Positions 18,773 through 27,188 of a stretch of DNA of 64,000 nucleotides are shown here, piece after piece. The translations under genes and the position numbers were made by a program. Source of the stretch: Taishania pollutisoli (GTDB lineage: Bacteria > Bacteroidota > Bacteroidia > Flavobacteriales_D > Crocinitomicaceae); contig NZ_JACVEL010000006.1 in the NCBI RefSeq assembly GCF_014518315.1, positions 152,166-216,165 of the forward strand, in the 5' to 3' direction. Within the stretch, counting starts at the first letter, position 1, and every line of letters starts with the position of its first letter. The notes beneath the pieces were generated by a model. That model had not been told where the DNA came from. It made no database searches and saw only the letters and a program-made list of their open reading frames with translations.

Positions 18773-19974
18773 TTATTTTTCTACTTTCACTTCACCACTC
18801 ATGAGTTTTGGTAACAAGGTATTTCGCAAGGCATTCAGAGTCTGGATTTGATTTTGATTGATTCTGATTTTATCTTGTATGATTGAGCATTTTTTTTCAA
18901 ATTCATCTAATTTATCTTTCGACGGTAATTTGAAACTGTATGAACAAATTGATGTTGGAGAAGTATGCCTTATTGATGTTCCAGAAGCCCCACTTAAAAT
19001 AAACCATTGATAATCTTCTGTTTTCAGAAGGTAATAAAGAAAAAACTTACTAATTTCTTTTTTGATTTCAACTTTCCCTACTCGTTGATTATGCAAAAAC
19101 ATTTCATCCTTATAGTTATCAGGAATCAAAGCGGAATACCCTAAAGTATCGCCATCTACACTTAAATCTGTCATTGTAACAACCAAGTCATGAACCTTAA
19201 AAATATATTCTTTCGGAAAATCTTCTCGTGTGTAATATTTGAATTTGTCAGATTTGAAACCACCTCCAATTTTGAAATTCCCTGGAGTAACTAACTTTAA
19301 ATGTGTTTCTCCTGTTGAAATATAATCACCTTTAAATGCAAAACCATGTTTTACAGAAATATATTCACCTAAAACAACTTCCTCCCAATCCTCCTTCGCT
19401 TCTTCTACAAACCATTGTCGGAACAGCGTTTCTGCCATTTTTTCCAATGTTTCATTTTGGCGGTGGAGCAAATCTATTTTATCGTCCAAACTGCTGAGAA
19501 CAGAAGCAATGGCTTTTTGTTCGGGGAGAGGGGGAGAGAAATTTCAATTTCGTTAAAAGTACCCTTTGTAATTGTATCAAATACACCTCCATGAGCTATT
19601 TGTTGAAAACCAGAAACAGTATCTTTCAGTAAATAATAGATAAAATCATTAAGTGAAAATTCTTCTTTGGCTCTAATACCATAGCAAGATTGATTGAAAG
19701 TCATTGGTCTACTTAAAACTGCTAAAGCACCTACAGTACCTCTGGCAGATATAATAATATCATTCTTGTTAAGCAATTTTGTACTGCTTTCTGATAACCC
19801 TTTTTCTGTTATTGTTTTTTCAGTATTACTTACATATTTTTTACCTGTGTTAAAATCAGCGACGGATAACCATGGGATATTACCATTCCAATAACCATTT
19901 ACAGAAGTCTTTGGAGTTCCTCCGCCAATTAATTCTATCACATCTGAAAATCTATACTCCTTCCATTCACTCAT
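18773..19974 (-). pseudogene. hsdS: Type I restriction specificity subunit, frameshifted
   Basis: Two overlapping reading frames together encode one HsdS. 19974-19474 gives target-recognition domain 1 (SEWKEYRFSDVIELIGGGTP, IPWLSVADF, ISARGTVG). The second, visible from before 19489 to 18773, gives the central coiled coil (LSSLDDKIDLLHRQNETLEK), domain 2 and the end LLPKLMSGEV. In the first frame translation runs ISLPLSPNKKP into nonsense; in the other frame the same DNA reads PEQKAIASVLSS, the usual HsdS continuation. Removing two bases (one TC/GA unit) in the tract at 19523-19538 restores ISLPLPEQK. So the lesion is a 2-bp gain in a short G/GA-rich tract: a true mutation, a phase-variable switch or an assembly error. 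It overlaps the next gene by four bases at 19971. Confidence 0.9.
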
Positions 19975-21047
19975 ATCACAATTTCATTTATGGCTTTCTC
20001 GATTTCTTTTAAATATTCAGGAGTCTCAAAGTTTTTAGAAGAATCTGAAGTCTTATTGAGTAATCTATTTCCTAAATTTCGTTTATTTTTAATCAGGTAA
20101 CTTTCAAAAGCTGCTATCTCTTGCTGTTTTCTCTTATAAGCTTCGTATTTTTTTCTTTCATCAGAATCTTGATATTCTTTACTTTTTCTAATATCATTTA
20201 TAAATTGATGTTGTTTGCTTCCTTGCCATTCCTCGTATCCGGTTATTGGGAAATGGTGCAATTTTATTGTCGTGTTATTCAAATCAATGTTTAATTCTGT
20301 CAGCGCTTTGTGCACTTGATTTTGAGTAGATCGATCCAGTTTTTCAAAGTGTCCGGATAAACGATGAATTGCCGAACGAGCAGAAGGGTAAAAAGGATCA
20401 CCCGTCATGCCAATATAGAAATAGACTTTCTCCTCAGTAATGATTTCATAAACGTATATTGAAAAACTCGGAAGCAACATTGCTCCTGAAAATTCTAGGG
20501 TGTTTTTAATCCCTATTTCGATTGAATCTATTAGAGTATTTTCTCCATTTATATCAACCTCCTTCCCATTAATAAAGTACTTGTATTCTATCCTGTTTTT
20601 ATTTGCAGTTACTTTTACCCAAACACCAATTAGATATTCATATCCTCCATTTGGTTTAGTTAAATCTTTTAATTTTTGAATATCCTTTGTAATGTCTTTA
20701 TTCCACCATCCTTTAAACTCTACAACCAATTTGTTTTTTTCATTGCAATCTCTTTTATGAAGAATTATATCAGGTTTGATTCCATTAGGGAAATTAAATG
20801 TTACTTTTTTTCCTCCATGATTTTTATTGTATTCACAGTCTAAACGTAATTCTTCATATTCTTCACCTAAACTACCAATCGAGCCTTTTATTTTTTGCTC
20901 TAAATATATACCTGTTCGAAAAACAAACGCCTGTTCAAGTCCTTCTCGAATTCCTTCGTAAGATTCAAACAAAAATGGTTTTTCCCTATAAACATCCTCA
21001 ACAGCTTCTTTTAATAATTCAATTAATAATTTTTGTTCTTCATCCAT
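19971..21047 (-). CDS. Protein with PD-(D/E)xK-like and GIY-YIG-like nuclease folds
   Basis: 358 aa. Residues of about 85-145 look like a PD-(D/E)xK nuclease: KPDIILH at 91-97 (Asp93) and VVEFKGWW with Glu110 and Lys112. Residues of about 195-260 look like a GIY-YIG nuclease: IYVYEI then VYFYIGMTGDPFYPSARSAI with YIG at 211-213 and Arg224. Helical N- and C-terminal ends are unassigned. Its stop overlaps the hsdS start by four bases, so it is coupled to the specificity subunit, and four palindromic repeats precede it. A dual-nuclease or DNA-end recognition role in restriction is inferred; family assignment is by motif only. Confidence 0.7.
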   Translation of the reverse strand: MDEEQKLLIELLKEAVEDVYREKPFLFESYEGIREGLEQAFVFRTGIYLEQKIKGSIGSLGEEYEELRLDCEYNKNHGGKKVTFNFPNGIKPDIILHKRDCNEKNKLVVEFKGWWNKDITKDIQKLKDLTKPNGGYEYLIGVWVKVTANKNRIEYKYFINGKEVDINGENTLIDSIEIGIKNTLEFSGAMLLPSFSIYVYEIITEEKVYFYIGMTGDPFYPSARSAIHRLSGHFEKLDRSTQNQVHKALTELNIDLNNTTIKLHHFPITGYEEWQGSKQHQFINDIRKSKEYQDSDERKKYEAYKRKQQEIAAFESYLIKNKRNLGNRLLNKTSDSSKNFETPEYLKEIEKAINEIVI

Positions 21048-21068
21048 CGTTTTTCAATTATTTGGAAC

Positions 21069-21237
21069 ATGTATAGAAAACCATCGTTTCTTATACATGT
21101 TGTGTTTGATATGTATAGAAAACCGTCATTTCTTATACACGTCGTTTTTGATATGTATAAGAAAATGCCATTTTCTATACACGTCATTTGCTATATGTAT
21201 AGAAAATGCCATTTTCTTATACACATCTATTATCGAT
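21069..21237. repeat. Four tandem 42-bp palindromic repeats inside the hsd operon
   Basis: Units start at 21069, 21111, 21153 and 21195 (42, 42, 42 and 43 bp). Each begins ATGTATA(A)GAAAA and contains TTTCTTATACA or a close variant, so each unit is itself an imperfect inverted repeat (TGTATAgAAA...TTTcTTATACA). The array fills the gap between the fic stop and the start of the nuclease gene at 21047, the only gap over 50 bp in this otherwise tightly packed operon. Tandem palindromes directly upstream of a start suggest operator sites or mRNA hairpins controlling the nuclease-hsdS part. Confidence 0.85.
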
Positions 21238-21238
21238 A

Positions 21239-22312
21239 TCATCTTTTTTGTATCAATAAATTAATCAAAGAAATGTTTAAGTAATAATTATAGCGCCCGG
21301 ATTTTACCTTCATTAACAATCCCTCTTCCACAAGTCTTTCCAGATAAGATCGCGCCGTAAGACGTGTAACTCCTACTTCAGACATCACAAACTCTATTTT
21401 TGTGTAGGGGTGGCTGAATAAATTATTGAGTAATTCGTGGCTGTATGCTTTTTTCAATAAATCACGCATTTTGAATTTGTATTCCTGCATCAGTTTCCCA
21501 ATTTCTTTTACAAGTTCAATTGTTTGCCCGGAAGTTTCTTCAACACCTTTCAGCATAAATAAGACCCATTCTTCCCAATTTCCAGAGTCCCTTACATCTT
21601 GTAGCAATCGATAATATTCCGATTTGTTCGAAATAATGTAGCGGCTTAGGTACAGAATGGGTAGATCCAGCATTTCATTCACGACCAGATACAATACATT
21701 GATAATACGTCCAGTTCTTCCGTTTCCATCGTAGAAAGGGTGAATACTTTCAAACTGATGGTGGATGATTGCCATTTTAATCAATGAATCAAGATCGCTC
21801 ATTGTATTATCATTGATAAAATCTTGCAGATTGTCCATGTATTTTTTAATCTCACTTTTATCCTGAGGGGGAGTGTAGACAATCTGACCTAACTGATTTT
21901 TGAGTGTTGTTCCCGGAATACTTCGGAATCCCGCACTATTTTTTTCCAGTTTTTGCTGTATTTCTTTGATATCGTTATTTGTCAACATTCTCTTTTTACG
22001 AATCAAATGAAAACCATATTTTAATGCTTCTGCATAATCCAACACTTCTTTTGTTGCTGCTGAAACAGTAATGTTATCAATGTTCAAATCGGCTTTGTAT
22101 AAATCATCATGTGTTGTAACAATGTTCTCTACCGCTGAACTATCTTTTGCTTCCTGTAAAATCAACGTATTGACCAGAATGTTTTCATTGGGAATGGTTA
22201 GTGCTACTCCTTTCAGTTCAGCCAGTTTCTTATTTGCAAGATTCAATTGACGCAACACTGCTTTTGATTCGACATCAACTGTTAGTGGTAATTTAGGAAT
22301 CACATAGGTCAT
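21239..22312 (-). CDS. Fic family AMP-transferase with C-terminal winged helix
   Basis: 357 aa. The Fic active-site motif HPFYDGNGRTGR begins at His191, complete for AMP transfer from ATP. Ser58-x3-Glu62-Asn63 in SSAVEN matches the class II inhibitory motif (S/T)xxxE(G/N), in which the Glu blocks ATP binding. Residues of about 300-345 form a winged-helix DNA-binding domain (VTRLTARSYLERLVEEGLL). Start is one base after the hsdM stop, so it is coupled to the methyltransferase. Fic proteins recur in type I R-M operons; a regulatory role (modifying a subunit, or repressing through the repeats next to it) is inference. Confidence 0.92.
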   Translation of the reverse strand: MTYVIPKLPLTVDVESKAVLRQLNLANKKLAELKGVALTIPNENILVNTLILQEAKDSSAVENIVTTHDDLYKADLNIDNITVSAATKEVLDYAEALKYGFHLIRKKRMLTNNDIKEIQQKLEKNSAGFRSIPGTTLKNQLGQIVYTPPQDKSEIKKYMDNLQDFINDNTMSDLDSLIKMAIIHHQFESIHPFYDGNGRTGRIINVLYLVVNEMLDLPILYLSRYIISNKSEYYRLLQDVRDSGNWEEWVLFMLKGVEETSGQTIELVKEIGKLMQEYKFKMRDLLKKAYSHELLNNLFSHPYTKIEFVMSEVGVTRLTARSYLERLVEEGLLMKVKSGRYNYYLNISLINLLIQKR

Positions 22313-22313
22313 A

Positions 22314-23855
22314 TCAATCTGTTTTTATAATGATTTTACTCAAGCTTTCGGCAATTGCTTTGTTCAACCGTTTTTCTTCTTTCAACTGCTCGTCTAATTC
22401 GGCTTTCAATGAAGTAAAACGTTCTGCAAAGTTAAAATCATCTTCTTCATCAGGTAAACCGACATAACGTCCGGGCGTTAATACATAATCCAGTTCTGCG
22501 ACTTTACCAATGGGAGTTGATGCACAAAAACCGGGAATATCTTCGTAATTTCCGTTTACATTTCTCCAATTGTGGTAAGTGCCCGCTATCTTATCAATGT
22601 CTTCACCGGACAATTCACGTGTTCTGCGGTTAATGAGGTGCCCTAAATTTCGAGCATCAATGAACAAAATCTCTTTGCTTCGATCACGAAATTTTCCGTT
22701 TGTTCTGTTGCGGCTCATAAACCACAAAGCAGCAGGAATTTGTGTATTCAGGAATAACTTAGCAGGAAGATTCACAATGCAGTCAATTAATCCGGCTTCA
22801 ATTAATTTCTTTCTGATTTCTCCTTCACCCGAAGTTTTAGAAGTCAACGCTCCTTTTGCCAACACTACACCCGCTTGTCCTGTTGGTGAGAGGTGATAAA
22901 TAAAATGTTGTAACCACCCGAAATTAGCATTTCCAATCGGAGGAACTCCATATTTCCAACGCCCGTCTTTTCGGAGTAAATCACCTCCCCAATCACTTAC
23001 ATTAAAAGGGGGATTGGCAATAATGTAATCCACTTTCACATCTTTGTGTGCGTTGTTTAGAAACGACCCTTCGTTGTTCCATTTTACCTGTGAGCTATCA
23101 ATTCCACGAATGGCTAAGTTCATTTTTGCCAGACGCCATGTCGTTTGATTACTTTCCTGACCATAGATGGCAATATCATTTACCTTTCCTGCATGTGCGT
23201 CCACAAATTTCAAACTTTGAACGAACATACCACCGGAACCACAGCACGGATCGAAAACACGGCCTTTATAGGGCTCGAGCATTTCTACTAACAATTCAAC
23301 AACACTTCTCGGTGTGTAGAACTGACCACCTTTCTTTCCTTCAGCAAGTGCGAATTCGCCCAGAAAATATTCAAAAACATGTCCGAGTACATCTGCACTT
23401 CTGGATTTTGCATCTCCTAAAGCAATGTTGCCAATCATATCGATAAGTTCTCCCAAACTGGTCGGATCCAAATTTTGACGGGCATATACTTTCGGTAAAA
23501 CACCTTTTAAGGAACCATTTTCAGCTTCAATAGCGTCCATTGCGTCGTCAACTATCTTACCAATGGTTGGTTGTTTTGCACTATTTTGTAGAAACGACCA
23601 ACGTGCCGACGGAGGGACAAAAAACACATTTTCAGCCTTGTATTCATCACGATCTTCGGGATCAGCCCCCATACCTTCTTCCGCTTTGAGCTTTTCATAC
23701 AATTCCTCAAATGCATCGGAGATATATTTCAAGAAGATTAACCCCAGCACAATATGCTTGTATTCAGCCGCATCAATATTCTTGCGCAGCTTATCGGCTG
23801 TTTTCCACAAGGTTTTTTCCAATGGTTCTTCTGTCGTTTGTTTCTTTTTTGCCAT
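22314..23855 (-). CDS. hsdM: Type I restriction-modification system, M subunit (N6-adenine methyltransferase)
   Basis: 513 aa. The N-terminal HsdM domain ([21 protein letters not shown]) is followed by the methyltransferase domain with the SAM-binding motif DPCCGSGGM at 202-210 and the catalytic NPPF at 281-284, so the enzyme is an N6-adenine methylase. [14 protein letters not shown] precedes motif I as in the family. It is the first gene of the operon and has its own -7 element. Full length and intact. Confidence 0.97.
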   Translation of the reverse strand: MAKKKQTTEEPLEKTLWKTADKLRKNIDAAEYKHIVLGLIFLKYISDAFEELYEKLKAEEGMGADPEDRDEYKAENVFFVPPSARWSFLQNSAKQPTIGKIVDDAMDAIEAENGSLKGVLPKVYARQNLDPTSLGELIDMIGNIALGDAKSRSADVLGHVFEYFLGEFALAEGKKGGQFYTPRSVVELLVEMLEPYKGRVFDPCCGSGGMFVQSLKFVDAHAGKVNDIAIYGQESNQTTWRLAKMNLAIRGIDSSQVKWNNEGSFLNNAHKDVKVDYIIANPPFNVSDWGGDLLRKDGRWKYGVPPIGNANFGWLQHFIYHLSPTGQAGVVLAKGALTSKTSGEGEIRKKLIEAGLIDCIVNLPAKLFLNTQIPAALWFMSRNRTNGKFRDRSKEILFIDARNLGHLINRRTRELSGEDIDKIAGTYHNWRNVNGNYEDIPGFCASTPIGKVAELDYVLTPGRYVGLPDEEDDFNFAERFTSLKAELDEQLKEEKRLNKAIAESLSKIIIKTD

Positions 23856-23883
23856 TCTGGTTTTTATCGCTTTTGAATTAGGT

Positions 23884-23891
23884 CAAATATA
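23884..23891 (-). promoter_or_regulatory. -7 element upstream of hsdM
   Basis: TATATTTG, an exact TAnnTTTG match, 28 bases upstream of the hsdM ATG. A TTG lies 24 bases further upstream. It is the only clear promoter seen for the hsd operon. Confidence 0.55.
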
Positions 23892-23933
23892 ATGAATTGA
23901 AGAGAATTTAGGAATCAAAAATCCCCCCCCAAC

Positions 23934-23965
23934 AAAAAAAGCTACCTCATCTGAGATAGCTTTTC
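23934..23965 (-). terminator. Rho-independent terminator of the cold-shock gene
   Basis: On the minus strand AAGCTATCTCA pairs with TGAGGTAGCTT (one mismatch) and is followed by a run of seven T. It ends the cold-shock transcript before the hsdM promoter. Confidence 0.85.
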
Positions 23966-23986
23966 CGAAAAATTATATGAAATTAA

Positions 23987-24178
23987 TTAGATCTTCTTGA
24001 CGTTAACTGCATTCAAACCTTTTCTTCCTTCTTCAATATCAAAAGAAACTTCGTCTTTTTCAGTGATTTTGTCACTCAACCCCGTTACGTGTACGAAGTA
24101 TTCTTTTCCTGTTTCTGCATCAACAATGAAACCAAAACCTTTTGTTTCGTTGAAGAATTTTACGGTACCTTTATTCAT
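23987..24178 (-). CDS. Cold-shock domain protein
   Basis: 63 aa single cold-shock domain, a nucleic-acid-binding OB fold. RNP1 is KGFGFI and RNP2 is YFVHVTGL. The start at 24178 gives the standard MNKGTVKFFN opening; in-frame sequence upstream to 24358 has no similarity and lies in the leader. It has its own promoter and terminator, so it is a single-gene transcript. Confidence 0.95.
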   Translation of the reverse strand: MNKGTVKFFNETKGFGFIVDAETGKEYFVHVTGLSDKITEKDEVSFDIEEGRKGLNAVNVKKI

Positions 24179-24198
24179 TTTGTATTTATTATTTTCTA

Positions 24199-24227
24199 CG
24201 AAGATACCGTTCTGAGCGAAATAACAA
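24199..24227 (-). promoter_or_regulatory. Probable promoter of the cold-shock gene
   Basis: TTG at 24227-24225, an 18-base spacer and TATCTTCG at 24206-24199, one mismatch from TAnnTTTG. The spacing fits the Bacteroidota consensus. The leader would be only about 15 bases, shorter than in classical cold-shock mRNAs. Confidence 0.45.
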
Positions 24228-24293
24228 TGAAAAAAAAGCAAATAATTGAAAATAAATTTGTTTTCCCGGGTAAATGAGCCAAAAAAGAACGAT

Positions 24294-24788
24294 TTATCGC
24301 TCCAGTCGCATCTCAACAATAGAGCGCTTGAATCCGAATTTTTCGCAGATCGGAGCAAGGGAAGAATCCCCCTTTAGATGCAGTGCGACATCCCCTTTTG
24401 CATGCCGCAATACCTGATCGATCATATTGCGTGCAACTCCTTTGTTTCTGAATTTATCCGAAACCGCGATGTACACCAATACATTTTCCGCCATGTAACC
24501 TTCCATTCCCGTCTGGTTAACGATGGCTGCTCCGACAATCTCACCGTGTGATTTGTTCACAATGGTAAATCCGCCGAATGACAAACGTTCTTTTGTGGCG
24601 TACTCAATAGCTTTTCGAATAAATTCTTTGTTGGGCTCCATTCCTTCCAGGTACTCGGAAAGAAAGTCGACAATTTTGTGCTTCTCCATTTGAGAAGGTC
24701 TGTTGGTCGCATTAAATAACAAATTCTCTGTAATAATCCCATCTAAAGTTTGCATATCGGAGTAGTATTTGTATGTATTAACAAACAT
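24294..24788 (-). CDS. GNAT family N-acetyltransferase
   Basis: 164 aa. The acetyl-CoA-binding motif is KFRNKGVARNMIDQVL (RxxGxA type), preceded by the typical beta strand VLVYIAVSD and followed by FGFKRS. Substrate unknown. The first ATG at 24788 is used; a second Met eleven codons later (24755) is also possible. A near-consensus -7 element, TATCTTGC, lies at 24830-24837 on the minus strand. Confidence 0.85.
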   Translation of the reverse strand: MFVNTYKYYSDMQTLDGIITENLLFNATNRPSQMEKHKIVDFLSEYLEGMEPNKEFIRKAIEYATKERLSFGGFTIVNKSHGEIVGAAIVNQTGMEGYMAENVLVYIAVSDKFRNKGVARNMIDQVLRHAKGDVALHLKGDSSLAPICEKFGFKRSIVEMRLER

Positions 24789-24852
24789 CTAAAAATCGTC
24801 TTTTCCCGGGATGGGTTTCGTTAGTGGTTGCAAGATACACATTATCTAAAGA

Positions 24853-24919
24853 TATTAACACATTCAACTGTAGTTATTAACCACCAATAAACATATTAAC
24901 AATCTGAATGAATATTAAC
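24853..24919. repeat. Four TATTAAC words at regular spacing
   Basis: TATTAAC occurs at 24853, 24875, 24894 and 24913 (steps of 22, 19 and 19 bases) in the gap between nadD and the acetyltransferase gene. The spacing of about two helical turns would suit a protein-binding array, but the words are AT-rich and chance is possible. Confidence 0.4.
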
Positions 24920-24942
24920 AGGAAGTCATTGAATATTTACCG

Positions 24943-25548
24943 TTATTTTCTGTAAAATCCCATCTCATCCACGTAGTTGAAAACAGATGGTGTGAGCAGG
25001 TAACGAACATCTTTTCCCGCTTCAATGGATCTCCGGATATAGCTGGAGGAAATGTGCATTACCGGCGCATCTTTGAGAAAAACAACCGACGGATGCTGGT
25101 GTAGTTCATTTGTTTCCTGTTCCCGGTTTTCCATTTCCTGCAAGGTAAAAACCCGTGGATAAACAAAAATGCGGTAATTATTCAGTAAATAATCGTAATT
25201 GTACCATTTGTGCAATGTGCGCAGGTTATCCTCTCCCATCAACAGGGAAAATTCCGTTTCGGGGTATTGCTCACTCAACACTGCCAGTGTTTTTGAGGTA
25301 TAGCTTGGTTGTTCCAGCCCGAATTCGATATCACTGGCCCGCAGTTTCGGATTGTCATCAACTGCTTCTTTGACCAGCGCCAGCCGGTGATGATCTGCCA
25401 ACAAGGTCTTTTTATCTTTGTGCGGATTGTGGGGTGAAACAACAAACCAAACCTGATCCAGATTGGTGTGATCCACCATGTAATTGGCAATGATCAAATG
25501 TCCGACGTGAATCGGGTTGAACGAGCCAAAATACAATCCTACTTTCAT
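24943..25548 (-). CDS. nadD: Nicotinate-nucleotide adenylyltransferase
   Basis: 201 aa. It adenylates nicotinate mononucleotide to deamido-NAD in NAD synthesis. The nucleotidyltransferase signature GSFNPIHVGHLI (GxFxPxHxGH) is at the N-terminus and the ISSSYIRRSI motif near the C-terminus completes the ATP site. Its start overlaps the gmk stop by four bases, so yicC-gmk-nadD form one operon. Confidence 0.96.
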   Translation of the reverse strand: MKVGLYFGSFNPIHVGHLIIANYMVDHTNLDQVWFVVSPHNPHKDKKTLLADHHRLALVKEAVDDNPKLRASDIEFGLEQPSYTSKTLAVLSEQYPETEFSLLMGEDNLRTLHKWYNYDYLLNNYRIFVYPRVFTLQEMENREQETNELHQHPSVVFLKDAPVMHISSSYIRRSIEAGKDVRYLLTPSVFNYVDEMGFYRK

Positions 25549-26126
25549 GCGTGAATGAATTTCTTTACCAGTTGTTTTGCCTCTTCACATGCTGTTTCCA
25601 GGTGATCGTTGAGCAGTATGACATCAAATTGGTCTGCGTGGCTTAATTCCAGTTTCGCTTTTGCCAGCCGTGTTTGAATTTTTTCTTCCGTTTCGGTAGA
25701 ACGGTGACGCAAACGTTTTTCCAGATCCGCTACAGTCGGAGGTTGTACAAACACTGCCAACGCATGTTTTCCCAATTTCTTTTTGAGGTTGAGTCCGCCG
25801 ACAACGTCTACATCGAAAATCACAACGTGTCCGTTTTTCCAGATGCGTTCCAGTTCGGAAACCAGGGTACCGTAATAATTATCCGTATACACTTCCTCCC
25901 ACTCCACAAACGCTCCTTCTTCTATTTTTTTGCGGAATCCTTCCACGCCGATGAAGTAATAATCTTTGCCATCTGTTTCGTTGTGTCGTGGTGCTCTGCT
26001 GCATGCAGAAATGGAAAATTCGAGTTCTTTCAGATGGGTCAGCAAATGGTGAACGATCGTTGTTTTTCCGGCTCCGGAGGGGGCAGAAAAGATCACACAT
26101 TTACCTGTATGCTTTAATTCGGTCAT
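25545..26126 (-). CDS. gmk: Guanylate kinase
   Basis: 193 aa. It phosphorylates GMP to GDP. The P-loop SAPSGAGKTT is at 14-23; the GMP-binding region has SRAPRHNETDGKDYYFI and the lid region RLRHRSTETEEKIQTRL. Middle gene of the yicC-gmk-nadD operon, one base after the yicC stop. Full length. Confidence 0.97.
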   Translation of the reverse strand: MTELKHTGKCVIFSAPSGAGKTTIVHHLLTHLKELEFSISACSRAPRHNETDGKDYYFIGVEGFRKKIEEGAFVEWEEVYTDNYYGTLVSELERIWKNGHVVIFDVDVVGGLNLKKKLGKHALAVFVQPPTVADLEKRLRHRSTETEEKIQTRLAKAKLELSHADQFDVILLNDHLETACEEAKQLVKKFIHA

Positions 26127-26127
26127 T

Positions 26128-26994
26128 TTACAAGGTATTTAGTACCTGTTCTTTTATTTTTTCGAGGTTGTCTTTCATGTCCACCACCAGTTTCTGCATT
26201 TCCGCGTGGTTGCTCTTGCTTCCGAGCGTATTGATTTCCCGTCCGATTTCCTGGGAAATAAATCCCAGCTTTTTACCGGCTCCCGGTGTTTTCATCGTTT
26301 CAAGGAAATAATCCAGGTGATTAGCCAGGCGCATTTTTTCTTCAGAAACATCCAGCTTCTCGATGTAGTAGACCAGTTCTTGCTCCAGGCGGTTTTCGTC
26401 GTACCCGGACGCCGCAATTTCTTCCAATCCTTTTCGGATACGCTCACGCACAGTTTCAATGCGTTCCTGTTCGTATTTGGGAACTTCTGTCAATAACGTA
26501 CGGATGCCTTCGATGCGTTCCGTAAATTCTTTTTCCAACGCGATTCCTTCCTGTCGACGGAATTCGTTGAGTTTACCACATGATTCCCCGACCAGTTTCA
26601 ATACGGTTTCTTTTTCGCCTTCGGACAATTCTTCCCGTTCGTTGACAAAAATTTCCGGCATGCGCAACAATACTGACAGGTAATCTTCGGTTGTGTTACC
26701 AATCTCGTCGTTGATAGACTTCAGGTCTTTAAAATATGCTTTTGCTAAATCCGTATTGATGGAATACGTTTTGGAATCTCCTGTGCTGTCGAGGTTGATT
26801 GTCAGATCAATTTTTCCCCGCTCCAGTTGTTCCGTCACCTGCTTTCTGGCAAGTGGCTCGAGTTCTTTGTAATAGTTGTGGATTCGCGCGTTCAAATCCA
26901 GTCCTTTGCTATTCAGCGACCGGACTTCAACGGAAATTTTTTTACTTTCAAACGTTCCGGAAGCACGACCGAAACCTGTCATTGACATCAGCAT
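26128..26994 (-). CDS. yicC: YicC family endoribonuclease
   Basis: 288 aa. The N-terminal MTGFGRASG and the C-terminal LGFISQEIGREINTLGSK with NHAEMQKLVVDMK are diagnostic of YicC/YloC. E. coli YicC has been shown to be an RNase acting on small RNAs; role here is inferred from the family. Start set to ATG 26994 (MLMSMTGFG); a TTG six codons upstream lies inside the promoter. First gene of the operon with gmk and nadD. Confidence 0.94.
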   Translation of the reverse strand: MLMSMTGFGRASGTFESKKISVEVRSLNSKGLDLNARIHNYYKELEPLARKQVTEQLERGKIDLTINLDSTGDSKTYSINTDLAKAYFKDLKSINDEIGNTTEDYLSVLLRMPEIFVNEREELSEGEKETVLKLVGESCGKLNEFRRQEGIALEKEFTERIEGIRTLLTEVPKYEQERIETVRERIRKGLEEIAASGYDENRLEQELVYYIEKLDVSEEKMRLANHLDYFLETMKTPGAGKKLGFISQEIGREINTLGSKSNHAEMQKLVVDMKDNLEKIKEQVLNTL

Positions 26995-27009
26995 ATCTGC
27001 AATTTTCGC

Positions 27010-27017
27010 CAAAGCTA
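27010..27017 (-). promoter_or_regulatory. -7 element upstream of yicC-gmk-nadD
   Basis: TAGCTTTG, an exact TAnnTTTG match, 15 bases upstream of the yicC ATG at 26994. It supports the downstream ATG as the true start. Confidence 0.5.
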
Positions 27018-27188
27018 CTAAAAAACACGGTATTTCAATCGTTTTTGGCTACAAACACCAGAGCACTTTTCACTCTTTTATTCCGCATCACGCTAATTTC
27101 TTTCATGATTTGCATAAAAACAACTCGTCAAGACGCTAAGGAATCTGCTTTTATTCTAACAGTAGTCTGTCAATGAGAAAATGAATGT

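Noticed and set aside
21033-21284. Plus-strand open frame encoding repeated 14-residue units (MYRKPSFLIHVVFD-like)
   Set aside because: The repeats are a by-product of the 42-bp palindromic DNA repeats (42 is divisible by three). The frame overlaps two real minus-strand genes and has no start signal or protein-like composition.
23923-23930. Run of eight C as a phase-variation tract for the hsd operon
   Set aside because: It lies about 30 bases upstream of the -7 element and outside the spacer, next to a terminator; no clear effect on transcription can be argued.
24179-24358. In-frame N-terminal extension of the cold-shock protein
   Set aside because: Cold-shock proteins start with MNKGTVKFF; the extension covers the promoter and leader and has no similarity to the family.
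25674-26117. Long plus-strand open frame opposite gmk
   Set aside because: It lies entirely antisense to an intact guanylate kinase gene and its composition is that of a shadow frame.
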